From the NCBI GenBank assembly GCA_039819065.1, contig JBCBSS010000046.1, positions 1 through 48,375 of the forward strand: a stretch of DNA of 48,375 bases, read 5' to 3'. The notes beneath the pieces are model-generated. The model searched no databases. It saw nothing but the letters and a program-made list of their open reading frames with translations, and had not been told where the DNA came from. This DNA is from JBCBSS01 sp039819065. GTDB lineage: Bacteria; Bacteroidota; Bacteroidia; Cytophagales; Cyclobacteriaceae. Every line of letters starts with the position of its first letter. The first letter of the stretch is position 1. The translations under genes were made by a program, and so were the position numbers. Positions 1 to 8,491 of this stretch are shown here, piece by piece.

Positions 1-251
1 CATTTGTTTAATATTTGCAAAAAAATTTTAGTGGAACGTGAGGTTAACCCATAGTGTATTGGTTTTTGCTTCCTCCACCCTATTGAAGGCACTACCCTTT
101 CAGATCGATCAACAGCCTTAACATTGGTTTCCTTACAAATGGAAAAGTCTAAGACTCATTGCGATCTCCATTTTGAAGCCACCAGGTTCTGATATGCTAA
201 GTGAAGAAAATAGAAGGCCAATTCGGATGATTTGACCTATGGATTTTAACG

Positions 252-281
252 AAAAAAGCCCAAGCAAATGCTTAGGCTTTT
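252..281 (-). terminator. Intrinsic terminator after tRNA-Glu
   Basis: On the minus strand a hairpin with arms AGCCTAAGC and GCTTGGGCT (one G-T pair) and a short ATTT loop is followed by a run of T. It begins three bases after the tRNA-Glu 3' end, so it most likely ends that transcript. Confidence 0.7.
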
Positions 282-283
282 CG

Positions 284-355
284 CAGTCCGTAGGGGAATC
301 GAACCCCTGTTACCAGGATGAAAACCTGGCGTCCTAACCCCTAGACGAACGGACC
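284..355 (-). tRNA. tRNA-Glu (anticodon UUC)
   Basis: The minus strand folds as a 72-nt cloverleaf. The acceptor arm is GGTCCGT against ACGGACT with a G1-U72 wobble and discriminator G73. The anticodon stem CCAGG/CCTGG closes the loop TTTTCAT, whose anticodon TTC lies at 320-322, and the T-arm has GGTTCGATTCC. The CCA end is not encoded, so it must be added after transcription. It stands alone with its own terminator. Confidence 0.96.
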
Positions 356-526
356 GTCGTTTTTGGAGATGCAAATATAGACGGCCCTTCATAAATCCCA
401 AAGCAATTCTCAAAAATTTTTCACTTATTTTCAGCAGTCTATTTCGGAACATTAATCATTGGTTTTGGTTTAGTCCTATAGTATTTTTACCCCGAATTTT
501 TTACTAACCATTAAATTTTTAATTCA

Positions 527-1516
527 ATGACTAAAGTTGCAATTAATGGCTTTGGACGTATTGGAAGAATCACTTTCGCTGCGCTACTTAAAAAGCCTGG
601 CATTGAAGTGGTAGCCATCAACGACCTCACCGATACGAAGACACTAGCACACTTACTTAAGTATGATTCCATTCATGGGAGGTTCGACGGAACTGTCGAA
701 GCTACTGAAGATTCGTTGACGGTTAATGGTAAGTCGATCAAAGTATTTGCAGAAAAAGACCCTGCTCAGTTACCTTGGGCATCACATGATATAGAAATCG
801 TTTTAGAGGCCACCGGTAGGTTTACTGATCCCGATGGTGCAGGCAAGCATATTCAGGCCGGTGCCAAAAAAGTGATCATCTCTGCTCCTGCCAAAGGCGG
901 CATCCCTTTCGTAGTGCTTGGTGTTAACGACAGTACGCTTACAGGTAGTGAAGAAATCATTTCTAACGCTTCATGTACTACCAACTGCCTTGCCCCTATG
1001 GTTAAGGTGTTGAATGACAACTTTGGTGTTGAAAAAGGGTTCATGACAACGGTTCATGCCTACACAGCTGACCAAAGATTGCAGGATGCTCCTCATAAAG
1101 ATCTTAGAAGAGCGCGAGCTGCTGCACTTTCTATTATCCCTACCACTACCGGAGCTGCGAAAGCGGTTGGTAAAGTGCTTCCTGAATTAGAAGGCAAACT
1201 CGATGGTTTTGCGATGAGAGTACCTACTCCTACTGGTTCTATCACAGACTTCACTGCACAATTGAGCAAATCTGTTACGGCAGAAGAAATCAACGCCGCT
1301 GTAAAGAAAGCCTCTGAAAACGAGTTAAAAGGTGTTTTAGAGTATACAGAAGATCCTATCGTTTCAATTGATATCGTAGGAAACCCACACTCTTGTATCT
1401 TCGATTCTGCTTTGACCAATGCTGACGGCAACTTGGTTAAGGTTGTAGGATGGTACGATAACGAAGCTGGTTATTCTAACCGTACTGCCGATTTGATTGA
1501 GAGACTAGCGAAGTAA
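527..1516 (+). CDS. gapA: Glyceraldehyde-3-phosphate dehydrogenase, type I
   Basis: This 329-residue protein oxidises glyceraldehyde 3-phosphate to 1,3-bisphosphoglycerate with NAD in glycolysis, in the cytoplasm. The N-terminus is a Rossmann fold (VAINGFGRIGR, residues 4-14). Asp at residue 33 in the INDLTD segment fits NAD preference. The catalytic Cys150 sits in SNASCTTNCLAP, and the base His177 in TTVHAYT. The C-terminus has the family motif WYDNEAGYSNR. The length is normal for the family. It appears to be a single-gene unit, with a strong terminator 35 bases after the stop. I am confident of the family; only the choice among gap paralogues is open. Confidence 0.97.
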   Translation: MTKVAINGFGRIGRITFAALLKKPGIEVVAINDLTDTKTLAHLLKYDSIHGRFDGTVEATEDSLTVNGKSIKVFAEKDPAQLPWASHDIEIVLEATGRFTDPDGAGKHIQAGAKKVIISAPAKGGIPFVVLGVNDSTLTGSEEIISNASCTTNCLAPMVKVLNDNFGVEKGFMTTVHAYTADQRLQDAPHKDLRRARAAALSIIPTTTGAAKAVGKVLPELEGKLDGFAMRVPTPTGSITDFTAQLSKSVTAEEINAAVKKASENELKGVLEYTEDPIVSIDIVGNPHSCIFDSALTNADGNLVKVVGWYDNEAGYSNRTADLIERLAK

Positions 1517-1550
1517 TAGCTAGAAAGAATAATATAGTCATAGTAGAAAG

Positions 1551-1578
1551 CCGTATCGATTTCCGATACGGTTTTTTT
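1551..1578 (+). terminator. Intrinsic terminator of gapA
   Basis: Perfect arms CCGTATCG (1551-1558) and CGATACGG (1564-1571) with a five-base loop are followed by seven T residues. It lies 34 bases after the gapA stop codon. Confidence 0.88.
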
Positions 1579-1685
1579 CGTTCAAGACGTTTTATTGAGG
1601 GTTCCCTTGATAATTGCTAAGACCTTTTTTTAGCTAATGTTCTTTCATTTTTTGGCTTGACCCAAAAAACGAAACAAAAAAGGTC

Positions 1686-1824
1686 AAGGCTGTGATAAAA
1701 TAGGCTAAAATTCTGTTCAATCGCCTAAAATTCACAAACTTGACCTCCTACGTCGGTCTTCAAACAGTGTGAATTTTGGCCGGCTTTTTCACTGAATTTC
1801 TTAACGCAATTTTATCAAGGCCTT
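1686..1824. repeat. Palindromic intergenic element
   Basis: The 437-bp spacer between gapA and the next gene holds a long interrupted palindrome. The outer arms 1686-1701 and 1809-1824 match at 14 of 16 positions. The inner arms 1723-1736 and 1768-1780 are identical except for one deleted base. A shorter GACC/GGTC pair lies near the centre. A separate 7-bp inverted pair CTTGACC/GGTCAAG (1656-1662, 1682-1688) flanks it on the left. No open frame fits it. It resembles a dispersed palindromic repeat, but copy number cannot be judged from one copy. The rest of the spacer shows nothing recognisable. Confidence 0.55.
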
Positions 1825-1953
1825 TAAGGGTAGAACCTCTAGTTCGATCAAAAAGGCCGATTTTCGGATTTTGAATAATTGCTTTCAAGGTGCAGGACCG
1901 TCAAAGCACGGAAAAAAAGCTTTTTTTATTGCCAGACTATTTTCGAGGACTCC

Positions 1954-2613
1954 TTATTGAGACTGATATTTGCCGCTTTGCCGCATATATTGCTGTACTT
2001 CAAATCGCCTCATATATATAGACATATCCAAAAGCTGCCAGCCCAAACCTTGGTCAATGGCAGTCTGGTCAGCGCCTCTTTCAAAGGCGTATCTGAATTT
2101 TCTTGAAGTGACGTATTTCAACCCCCACCAAGCCATAGCAATAGAAGGGCGCTTTTTATAATAAGCAAAATGGGCCATCTCATGACCGACAAGACCGACT
2201 TGCTTGTTTAATGATATCCTATCAATAAAGGAATTGGGTTTGATCAACAAAACATAAGTGTGCCACCTCCTTATTTTAAAAATATTCCAGAACGACCAAC
2301 TGGCGGTGATGGGATGCTGCACGTTCTTCTTGTATTTGATTTTGATGCGATTGGTTTTCAGTTTGGGATAATAAAGCAATGCTATGTTAGCTGCCAATTC
2401 TACACGGTCTCCACTTTCACTCACTTTGTTTTTATTGACCGTTTTCAGGCTGTCTAATAACGGTGCCCAGACATCCTCATCATAATACCTTTCATCTTGG
2501 GCCTGAACTGGGTTAATCATTAGCAAAAATGACAGTACGAAAACAACACTAAGCTCTATGTTGAGCGTGAATGTATTCTTTACAGTACTACTTGATTCCG
2601 TGTACAATTTCAT
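1954..2613 (-). CDS. Putative exported zinc metallopeptidase (HExxH, M48-like)
   Basis: The protein has 219 residues. A hydrophobic export segment ends at VQAQ near residue 39. The zinc-protease motif HEMAH occupies residues 144-148, and about 30 residues later FERGADQTA supplies an ExxAD-type third ligand (Glu178), an arrangement known from M48-like gluzincins. I see no other recognisable domain, and no substrate can be named. It follows the erythromycin-esterase fusion gene by four bases on the same strand, so the two are probably one operon. The catalytic assignment rests on the motif pair only. Confidence 0.7.
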   Translation of the reverse strand: MKLYTESSSTVKNTFTLNIELSVVFVLSFLLMINPVQAQDERYYDEDVWAPLLDSLKTVNKNKVSESGDRVELAANIALLYYPKLKTNRIKIKYKKNVQHPITASWSFWNIFKIRRWHTYVLLIKPNSFIDRISLNKQVGLVGHEMAHFAYYKKRPSIAMAWWGLKYVTSRKFRYAFERGADQTAIDQGLGWQLLDMSIYMRRFEVQQYMRQSGKYQSQ

Positions 2614-2617
2614 TAAC

Positions 2618-5113
2618 CTAGTCTTTTATAATCTCATCAGTATCTAATACGATATTATAATCTTTCCAGAATTCCGGGTCTTCTTTTACATTGCTTTTCA
2701 GCTTCATGATACTCTTTTGAATGGTCTTAGGTGATTCAGTCTCGATGTTTGAGATCAACAACTCTACTGAACTATTGTAATCATTAACAGCTTTCGTAGT
2801 CGTGTGTTTTTGAGTACTAAAGTTTCCAATATCCACATATTTGAGATAGTAATGCCCTTGAAAAGGCTCGTAAATTTCCAATTGAGTAGCTCCCCAGGTC
2901 AACCACTCCCAGTTTGATTTTTTACGTGTATAGGGTTTTCTAACTACTTTGAACTCATTTCTGACAACGGCATAGTCACTCTGGTTGATATATATCTTTC
3001 CTTCATATGACTCGGGCGCAGGATAGCCATATCCCGTATTATAAGCATTGGGCCTTTTGCAGCTGTAACTTATCACATATACTATCTGACCCGCATATTC
3101 CTTGATTTCACTCAGTTGAATTCGATATGTCCTGCTGCGAGCAGGACTTAGTAAGTTGCTTTTATCGGTTACTACCAAATGAGCCAGCTTGCTCCAGAAA
3201 TAGCGATTGATACTTGACTCATCTTTTTCTTCTCGGGTACTAAAAGTCACTCTTTTTTGTATCAGTTGAGCGTATTTATGATCCAGGCTAATTCCACCCC
3301 GGCGCACGTTGCCCTCTGCGTCATAGAATTCAAAGGCTGCCTCTTCCGTGAAGCGGAGCGTATCATTTTTATAGCTTTTGAAACGATAAAAAGCGTCCGA
3401 GCTAAAAGGACTTTGGATATAATTCTTCTCCAGGTTCTTAATCGCTTTTTTAAGAATTGATCTGGCCGTTAAAGGTTTATCTGTTACCGTAACTTCCTGT
3501 AGCAGATAGTTCTTGGGACTGAGTTTGATATCGAAGCTTTGCCTCTGCTTTAGTTGTGCAGCAGAAACCTTGGAGCTTTTATAGCCAATAGCTGAAAACT
3601 GGATAGTATCATTGTCTCGTATTTTCCCCATTTTCAAAACGTAGTCGCCATTTTCATTTGACGATGTACCTGAGAATGTACCGGGCACACCGATATTGAC
3701 GAATGCCAATGGTTCACCATTTTGCCTGTCAGTAACGCTACCTCTGATCTCTTTTATGGTCGAGGGAGCCTGCATCTTCTGAGATAAGGCCTCATCTGAT
3801 AAGTAATGAGAAGGTGCCATGACTTTAGTGAAGAAGAACCCATCGAACAAATCTGACCATTGGGCCAGAATAGGCAGATAGCCCATGGGCGAAGCGTAAT
3901 AATCCCCATCTAACTTATTGAGATCGACCAGTCCATAATCCATCGATTGGCTCAATTGATGTTCCAGACTTGCTTCCGGGTTAGGGATGATGTTGATCAG
4001 TTTTTCTTCCGTTCCTATTTCCCTGTACGTTCCTTCATTGGCTATAAAGCCCAGCGAATAAACATCATCACCAAGCTTTTCTTTTACTATTCTTCCCATC
4101 GGAACAGCACCGTCAAGTTCAGATAAAGCAAACTGTTCATCTTCTTCCTCTTCGGTTTGTTGCGCATATAGTCGAATGTAATCGTTCGTTTGTTCGGAGT
4201 CCTTGATCATTTCTATCCGGTTGGCAAAATGATAGGATGCTCCCCACCCGATAATCTTCTTATCAGGATATAATTCGGATAACCATATTAAGTTATTCGC
4301 CATTTGAAGGTCTCTCCAGTTTTGCACTACAGCCTCATATCCGCCCTTAAGTTTGTAATGGTAATCAATCATATACCGAATATTCTTCAACAACTGGAGC
4401 CAAACACTTGCTTTGAAGTAATACGACTCATTTTCCTTTAATGCCTCTAGCAGAGCAACCGTTTGATCGAAGTCTGCCATTAAACGCATTGAGTCTTGAT
4501 CACTTTCCAATACATATGAAAAATCCCCGGAAGTAAATTCGATGAGCGCTTCTTCCATCCTATAATAGTACTGCTCATCTAATTTGTGACCGGTGGTATT
4601 CATTATATTCCTAAAATCATTGAACCCATAGTTTTCTATGATAGTACTTGAGCATAAAAGATCAAATCCGGCTACTAGCAGGCTGCTTTGATTATTTTCA
4701 ATGTATTCGATCAAGGGGTAGAATTCTTCCGTTTCGCTCCATATCGGTAGAATAGCATTCCTGAGCACTTGATAGGTATTTTCCCCATTATTGATCCTTT
4801 CATTGGCTACAGCCAGGTCGTAAAGCCCACTCTCGAAAGCAATTACATCGAAGCCCATTTCTTCGTGTAAAAACTTGATCATCTGTACTTTAGCGGTAAA
4901 GGCTGAACCATCTCCATGCGTTTGTTCTCCTAACAGTACAATTCTGGCGTCACCGACCATCTGCTTAAGCGGTTCGAATCGTGACATATCTGAGTTGGCA
5001 GTATCTATGTTATCGACTGGGAAAGAGACCTCTTTCAATAAGCTTTGGTCTATTTGAGCCAAAAGTATAACAGGGATCAATATGAGATAAAAGAGGATGA
5101 GTAATTTCTTCAT
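2618..5113 (-). CDS. Erythromycin-esterase-like protein fused to a CarboxypepD-regulatory-like domain
   Basis: This 831-residue protein has a signal peptide (residues 1-20, ending LLAQ), so it is exported. Residues about 35-430 form an erythromycin-esterase-like domain: LLGEQTHGDG (Glu63, His66), AFESGLYD (Glu94) and a later GWGASYHFAN carry the expected acidic and His positions. Residues about 450-520 (IRGSVTDRQNGEPLAFVNIG) form a carboxypeptidase-regulatory-like beta-sandwich common in Bacteroidota surface proteins. The remaining 290 residues begin with a QEVTV segment and resemble the C-terminal part of other such proteins, without a known function. Typical Ere proteins are about 400 residues and lack this extension. 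Whether it cleaves macrolides is unknown; a cell-envelope hydrolase role is equally possible. Confidence 0.75.
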   Translation of the reverse strand: MKKLLILFYLILIPVILLAQIDQSLLKEVSFPVDNIDTANSDMSRFEPLKQMVGDARIVLLGEQTHGDGSAFTAKVQMIKFLHEEMGFDVIAFESGLYDLAVANERINNGENTYQVLRNAILPIWSETEEFYPLIEYIENNQSSLLVAGFDLLCSSTIIENYGFNDFRNIMNTTGHKLDEQYYYRMEEALIEFTSGDFSYVLESDQDSMRLMADFDQTVALLEALKENESYYFKASVWLQLLKNIRYMIDYHYKLKGGYEAVVQNWRDLQMANNLIWLSELYPDKKIIGWGASYHFANRIEMIKDSEQTNDYIRLYAQQTEEEEDEQFALSELDGAVPMGRIVKEKLGDDVYSLGFIANEGTYREIGTEEKLINIIPNPEASLEHQLSQSMDYGLVDLNKLDGDYYASPMGYLPILAQWSDLFDGFFFTKVMAPSHYLSDEALSQKMQAPSTIKEIRGSVTDRQNGEPLAFVNIGVPGTFSGTSSNENGDYVLKMGKIRDNDTIQFSAIGYKSSKVSAAQLKQRQSFDIKLSPKNYLLQEVTVTDKPLTARSILKKAIKNLEKNYIQSPFSSDAFYRFKSYKNDTLRFTEEAAFEFYDAEGNVRRGGISLDHKYAQLIQKRVTFSTREEKDESSINRYFWSKLAHLVVTDKSNLLSPARSRTYRIQLSEIKEYAGQIVYVISYSCKRPNAYNTGYGYPAPESYEGKIYINQSDYAVVRNEFKVVRKPYTRKKSNWEWLTWGATQLEIYEPFQGHYYLKYVDIGNFSTQKHTTTKAVNDYNSSVELLISNIETESPKTIQKSIMKLKSNVKEDPEFWKDYNIVLDTDEIIKD

Positions 5114-5140
5114 GAAGAATAAGTGTAGGCTCAGTAAACG

Positions 5141-5167
5141 AAAAAAGCCCCAGAAAATTGGGGCTTT
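5141..5167 (-). terminator. Intrinsic terminator of the YebC gene
   Basis: On the minus strand perfect 9-bp arms AAAGCCCCA/TGGGGCTTT (5144-5152 and 5159-5167) are followed by T residues. It lies between the YebC stop and the start of the esterase-fusion gene, separating the two transcripts. Confidence 0.85.
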
Positions 5168-5190
5168 GGTAAGGATATAAACCTGATCAC

Positions 5191-5940
5191 TTAGAGTGAA
5201 GCTAACTGTTCCTCAGTCGCTTCTATATTGTGATATACTTTCTGTACGTCATCGTCATCTTCCAATACATCAATGAGTTTCATTGCCTTAGTGAATGTAT
5301 CATCATCGAGTGAGACTGTGGTGGCTGGTATACGCTGCAATTCAGCACTTTCCGGTTCTAGCGCTAACTCTTCTACCTTCTTTTGCATATTACCGAAGTC
5401 CTCCATGGCACAACTGGCATTGATATAGCCATTCTCATTATCGAATTCCACTTCGTCAGCACCTCCATCAATTAGTTCCAATGTGAGTTCATCTTCATCG
5501 GCACCTTCTCCCATCTTTATAAGAAAGATACCCTTACGTTCGAACATGTAATCAACAGAACCATTGACACCGAGGCTACCTCCATTCTTTGAGAAAGCAG
5601 CCCTTACCCCTGAAACCGTTCTATTCAGATTGTCTGTGGCGCATTCTACAAATACGGCTACACCATTCGGACCATAGCCCTCATAAGTAGTTTCGATATA
5701 TTCTACAGCATCACTGCCAGTAGCCTTTTTGATGGCCCTTTCAATATTGTCTTTGGGCATGTTCTGGCCCTTGGCATTCTGCACAGCCAGACGCAGTCTG
5801 GGGTTAGTCTCTATATCAGGGCCGCCTTCTTTAGCAGCTACAGTTATTTCCTTGATTAGCTTCGTAAATATCTTTCCTCTTTTCGCGTCCTGGGCACCTT
5901 TTCTATGCTTTATGTTCGCCCATTTACTATGACCTGCCAT
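5191..5940 (-). CDS. yebC: YebC/PmpR-family regulatory protein
   Basis: This is a 249-residue protein starting MAGHSKWANIKHRKGAQDAK, the hallmark of the YebC/TACO1 family. Members bind DNA as regulators, and more recent work links them to translation of difficult peptide stretches. The family signatures KDNIERAIKKATG and YEGYGPNGVA are present, and the length is normal. I chose the ATG at 5940 because a good Shine-Dalgarno (AAAGGA) precedes it. A longer frame from 5970 would begin inside the predicted -7 box at 5968-5975. The gene is monocistronic, with its own promoter and terminator. Confidence 0.95.
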   Translation of the reverse strand: MAGHSKWANIKHRKGAQDAKRGKIFTKLIKEITVAAKEGGPDIETNPRLRLAVQNAKGQNMPKDNIERAIKKATGSDAVEYIETTYEGYGPNGVAVFVECATDNLNRTVSGVRAAFSKNGGSLGVNGSVDYMFERKGIFLIKMGEGADEDELTLELIDGGADEVEFDNENGYINASCAMEDFGNMQKKVEELALEPESAELQRIPATTVSLDDDTFTKAMKLIDVLEDDDDVQKVYHNIEATEEQLASL

Positions 5941-5967
5941 ATAAGATTCCTTTAAAGTTGAATGGAC

Positions 5968-5998
5968 CAAAATTAAAAGATTTGGAAGGTTTAGCCAA
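5968..5998 (-). promoter_or_regulatory. Promoter of the YebC gene
   Basis: On the minus strand TTG (5996-5998) is separated by 20 bases from TAATTTTG (5968-5975). This matches the Bacteroidota primary sigma pattern TTG-N19/20-TAnnTTTG. The box lies about 28 bases before the ATG at 5940. Confidence 0.6.
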
Positions 5999-6015
5999 TA
6001 AAGAAGGATGCTAAA

Positions 6016-6882
6016 TCAAGCTGCTTTAGGTGTGGCTTTCTTGCTCAGGGACTGTTTGTACCATACGTTGAGGAATACGCCAACCAGCACAACCACCATA
6101 CCGAAATAGGTCATGAGGTTGAATGTCTCACCGAAGAATACATATCCAAAACTCAAGGCATAAATGATCCCAATATACTTGAGGCTGGCAATTTTCGATA
6201 TCTCTTCTGACTGATATGACTTGGTCATGAAGTATTGCGCAAATTGTGTTAATGTACCGATTAGAATGAGAATACCTAAATCCAGAAGGCTGGGTTGTTC
6301 CCAATCGAAAAGACAGTAAATACCGGTAAGGGGCAATGTTACCAATGGGAAATAGAATACGATCACCAGTGGGTGCTCTGAAGTATTTAGCTTTCTAATC
6401 ACATTATAAGCCAGCCCTGAAAATACGGAAGATATGATACCGATCAATAGAAACCCATAGGTGATACGCTGGTCGAAACCTTGTATAAAGAGGATACCGA
6501 GGAACGCTAAGCCAAAGAAAAGCCATTGTAAGGGCTTCACTTTTTCCTTTACTATGTAAATACCTAGAATGGTGGTGAATATCGGTGATAGGAATTGGAT
6601 AGTGAGCGCACTAGCCAAAGGGATTCTTTGAAGGGTAATAAAATATAAAATGAGTGCAACCGCCCCAGCTCCGCCTCGTGCCAACAGCAATTTCTTATTA
6701 TTCCCAAAAACATTAACCTTTTGGGCTCTCAGCACAACAAAACTCAGCACGAATGAAACTAGCGAACGAAAAAAAACAATCTCCACAGCAGGGATGTGTT
6801 TGATGGTCTTTACAAACACATTCATTAAGGCAAAAAAGAAAGTAGCGAGGAGCATGTACCTGACTCCCTTGGATATCATCAT
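6016..6882 (-). CDS. EamA/DMT-family transporter
   Basis: The 288-residue protein is almost wholly hydrophobic, with about ten membrane segments arranged as two five-helix EamA repeats. Repeat one has VFFRSLVSFVLSF and the conserved region around LASALTIQFLSPIFTTILG. Repeat two has IASLKYIGIIYALSFGYVFFGE. These are signatures of drug/metabolite transporters of the inner membrane. The substrate cannot be predicted. Two adjacent ATG codons open the frame, and no clear ribosome site helps choose between them. It is separated from the YebC gene by 75 bases on the same strand, but the YebC gene has its own promoter. Confidence 0.88.
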   Translation of the reverse strand: MMISKGVRYMLLATFFFALMNVFVKTIKHIPAVEIVFFRSLVSFVLSFVVLRAQKVNVFGNNKKLLLARGGAGAVALILYFITLQRIPLASALTIQFLSPIFTTILGIYIVKEKVKPLQWLFFGLAFLGILFIQGFDQRITYGFLLIGIISSVFSGLAYNVIRKLNTSEHPLVIVFYFPLVTLPLTGIYCLFDWEQPSLLDLGILILIGTLTQFAQYFMTKSYQSEEISKIASLKYIGIIYALSFGYVFFGETFNLMTYFGMVVVLVGVFLNVWYKQSLSKKATPKAA

Positions 6883-7079
6883 TGACTTAAAAGGTTTTGC
6901 TTAACTGTTGGATAATGTTTTTTAGGCAGAAAGTAAAGCAGTTCCAAAAAATAGGTTCTTGAGTTGTAGCGCGAAGCTACACAACCTTACATTAATCTGC
7001 TCAGCAGATCAATAATTAACTCACTATCATTTAGTATTGCAGCATTAGAACATTGGGGCTTCTGTAAAGTTTCATATAC

Positions 7080-7730
7080 GTGGGCGAGTATAAATCATTA
7101 TTACTAAAAGTAGCAGATCATAAGATCGCTACCGGTATCATCATTTTATTTCACTTCGTGGGGTTGGTAGGTATACTATCACCTTATTCAGAATTGTTTC
7201 TGGCACTGACCCCGTTTAACTTGTTGCTTTCTACCGCTATGATCACGGTTACTCATAACCGTCCGGATAGACGGCTATTAATATTTTGCATGGTTTGCTA
7301 TGCGGTGGGTTTCATATCAGAATTCTTAGGTGTACAATTCGGCCTGATATTCGGTGACTACAGCTACGGTTGGGTACTAGGCCCAAAAGTAAGTGGTGTT
7401 CCATTGGTGATAGGCTTCAACTGGCTTATTGTGATTTACAGTTCGGCTAGCATCAGCAGTTTATTCAAAGTCCCAAAATGGTTGAGAGTGATATTGATTG
7501 CTACACTAGCTGTGTTTCTGGACTTCTTTATAGAACCTGTGGCTATCAAATACGATTTTTGGTCATGGCAGCAGGTATCTGTGCCTATTGAGAACTACAT
7601 TGGATGGTTCGGCATCTCAGCCATTTTAGCCTTTACATTGGTTTACCTGAAGCTCGATACGAACAGTGTTACAGGCAGAAGCCTATACCTGGCACAGCTT
7701 GTCTTCTTTATTTTGTTAGGAGTTTTGTGA
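7080..7730 (+). CDS. Carotenoid-biosynthesis-family membrane protein (DUF422/CruF-like)
   Basis: This protein has 216 residues and about seven membrane helices. The segment FGLIFGDYSYGWVLGPKV followed by VPLVIGFNWLIV, and later FLDFFIEPVAIKYDFWSW, match the family that includes bisanhydrobacterioruberin hydratase and CruF-type carotenoid hydratases. The polar pattern G-D-Y..G and E-P-V-A is typical. The start is GTG at 7080: an in-frame stop lies at 7065-7067 and no ATG occurs before residue 55. No other carotenoid gene is in the window, so the product is uncertain. It converges on the LytTR regulator gene with a two-base gap. Confidence 0.8.
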   Translation: MGEYKSLLLKVADHKIATGIIILFHFVGLVGILSPYSELFLALTPFNLLLSTAMITVTHNRPDRRLLIFCMVCYAVGFISEFLGVQFGLIFGDYSYGWVLGPKVSGVPLVIGFNWLIVIYSSASISSLFKVPKWLRVILIATLAVFLDFFIEPVAIKYDFWSWQQVSVPIENYIGWFGISAILAFTLVYLKLDTNSVTGRSLYLAQLVFFILLGVL

Positions 7731-7732
7731 GA

Positions 7733-8491
7733 TTACTGATCAAGCCAGTGCTTGAAGTCTGCCACACGGTCGCGGCTTACTATAATATCATTATCCTGCG
7801 AATGCTTAAGGGTCACCTTTAGCCTACTGTTAGAATAGCTCACAATATCCAGGACAGCCTCCAACGTGATCATATACTTTCTATTGATGCGGAAATATCG
7901 CCCGGGATCAACCATAGATTCTATTTGCTCCAGGGAATAGTCCAGCAGGTAGTTCTTACCTTCATTGACATTCATAAAGGAAGCCTTCTCCCGACTAAAA
8001 AAGAACAAGATTTCTTGTACTGGAATGGACTTAATATGCTCCCCTACCTTCACAATGAACCTATTCTTATGCTTAGGAGCGAGCAAAGACATCACTTTTT
8101 CTATCTTATCTTGAGATTCGGCCTGACCAAACCCATTGCTCAATTGGTTCAGCTTGTCAAAGGCTGCTTTAAGCTCGTCGTCATCTATGGGCTTGAGTAA
8201 GTAATCAACACTGTTGACTTTGAAAGCCTTAAGCGCATACTCATCATAGGCAGTGGTAAATATGATCGGTGCGTTCACCTTGGTCATCTCAAATATTTCA
8301 AAGCTTACGCCATCGGCCAGTTGAATATCCAGAAAAACCACATCAGGATGTGGGTTATTGGCAAACCACTTCACTGCATTTTTCACGGAATCTATCTTGT
8401 CGATGATCTCAATAGAATGATCGTAATTCTTTATTAGCAACTCCAACCTTTCCGCTGCAAGCTGCTCATCTTCAATGATCAATGCTTTCAT
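7733..8491 (-). CDS. LytTR-family response regulator
   Basis: The 252-residue protein has an N-terminal receiver domain (residues 1-120): acidic pair Glu7-Asp8, phospho-acceptor Asp55 in VVFLDIQL, Thr/Ser in FTTAYDEYA and Lys in LLKPID. A C-terminal LytTR DNA-binding domain follows (about 145-250, with FRINRKYMI and SRDRVADF). It should bind short direct repeats in promoters once phosphorylated. Its start overlaps the kinase gene stop by four bases (ATGA), so the pair is translationally coupled and is the natural partner set. It closely resembles the second regulator at 35987-36766. Confidence 0.93.
   Translation of the reverse strand: MKALIIEDEQLAAERLELLIKNYDHSIEIIDKIDSVKNAVKWFANNPHPDVVFLDIQLADGVSFEIFEMTKVNAPIIFTTAYDEYALKAFKVNSVDYLLKPIDDDELKAAFDKLNQLSNGFGQAESQDKIEKVMSLLAPKHKNRFIVKVGEHIKSIPVQEILFFFSREKASFMNVNEGKNYLLDYSLEQIESMVDPGRYFRINRKYMITLEAVLDIVSYSNSRLKVTLKHSQDNDIIVSRDRVADFKHWLDQ

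Noticed and set aside
1..250. Possible partial gene at the left edge
   Set aside because: Stops occur early in the plus-strand frames, and the minus strand shows no recognisable protein. Nothing is supported there.
246..452. Minus-strand open frame across the tRNA-Glu gene
   Set aside because: It runs through the tRNA and its terminator, and its product matches no protein pattern.
1879..2457. Plus-strand frames opposite the metallopeptidase gene
   Set aside because: They are out-of-frame shadows of a gene with signal peptide and HExxH motif.
2618..5113. Macrolide-resistance gene
   Set aside because: Only the fold and catalytic-type residues are seen; the fusion and export signal point to a different, unknown substrate.
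5941..5970. Longer start for the YebC gene at 5970
   Set aside because: The family begins MAGHSKW, a Shine-Dalgarno precedes the inner ATG, and the upper start lies in the -7 box.
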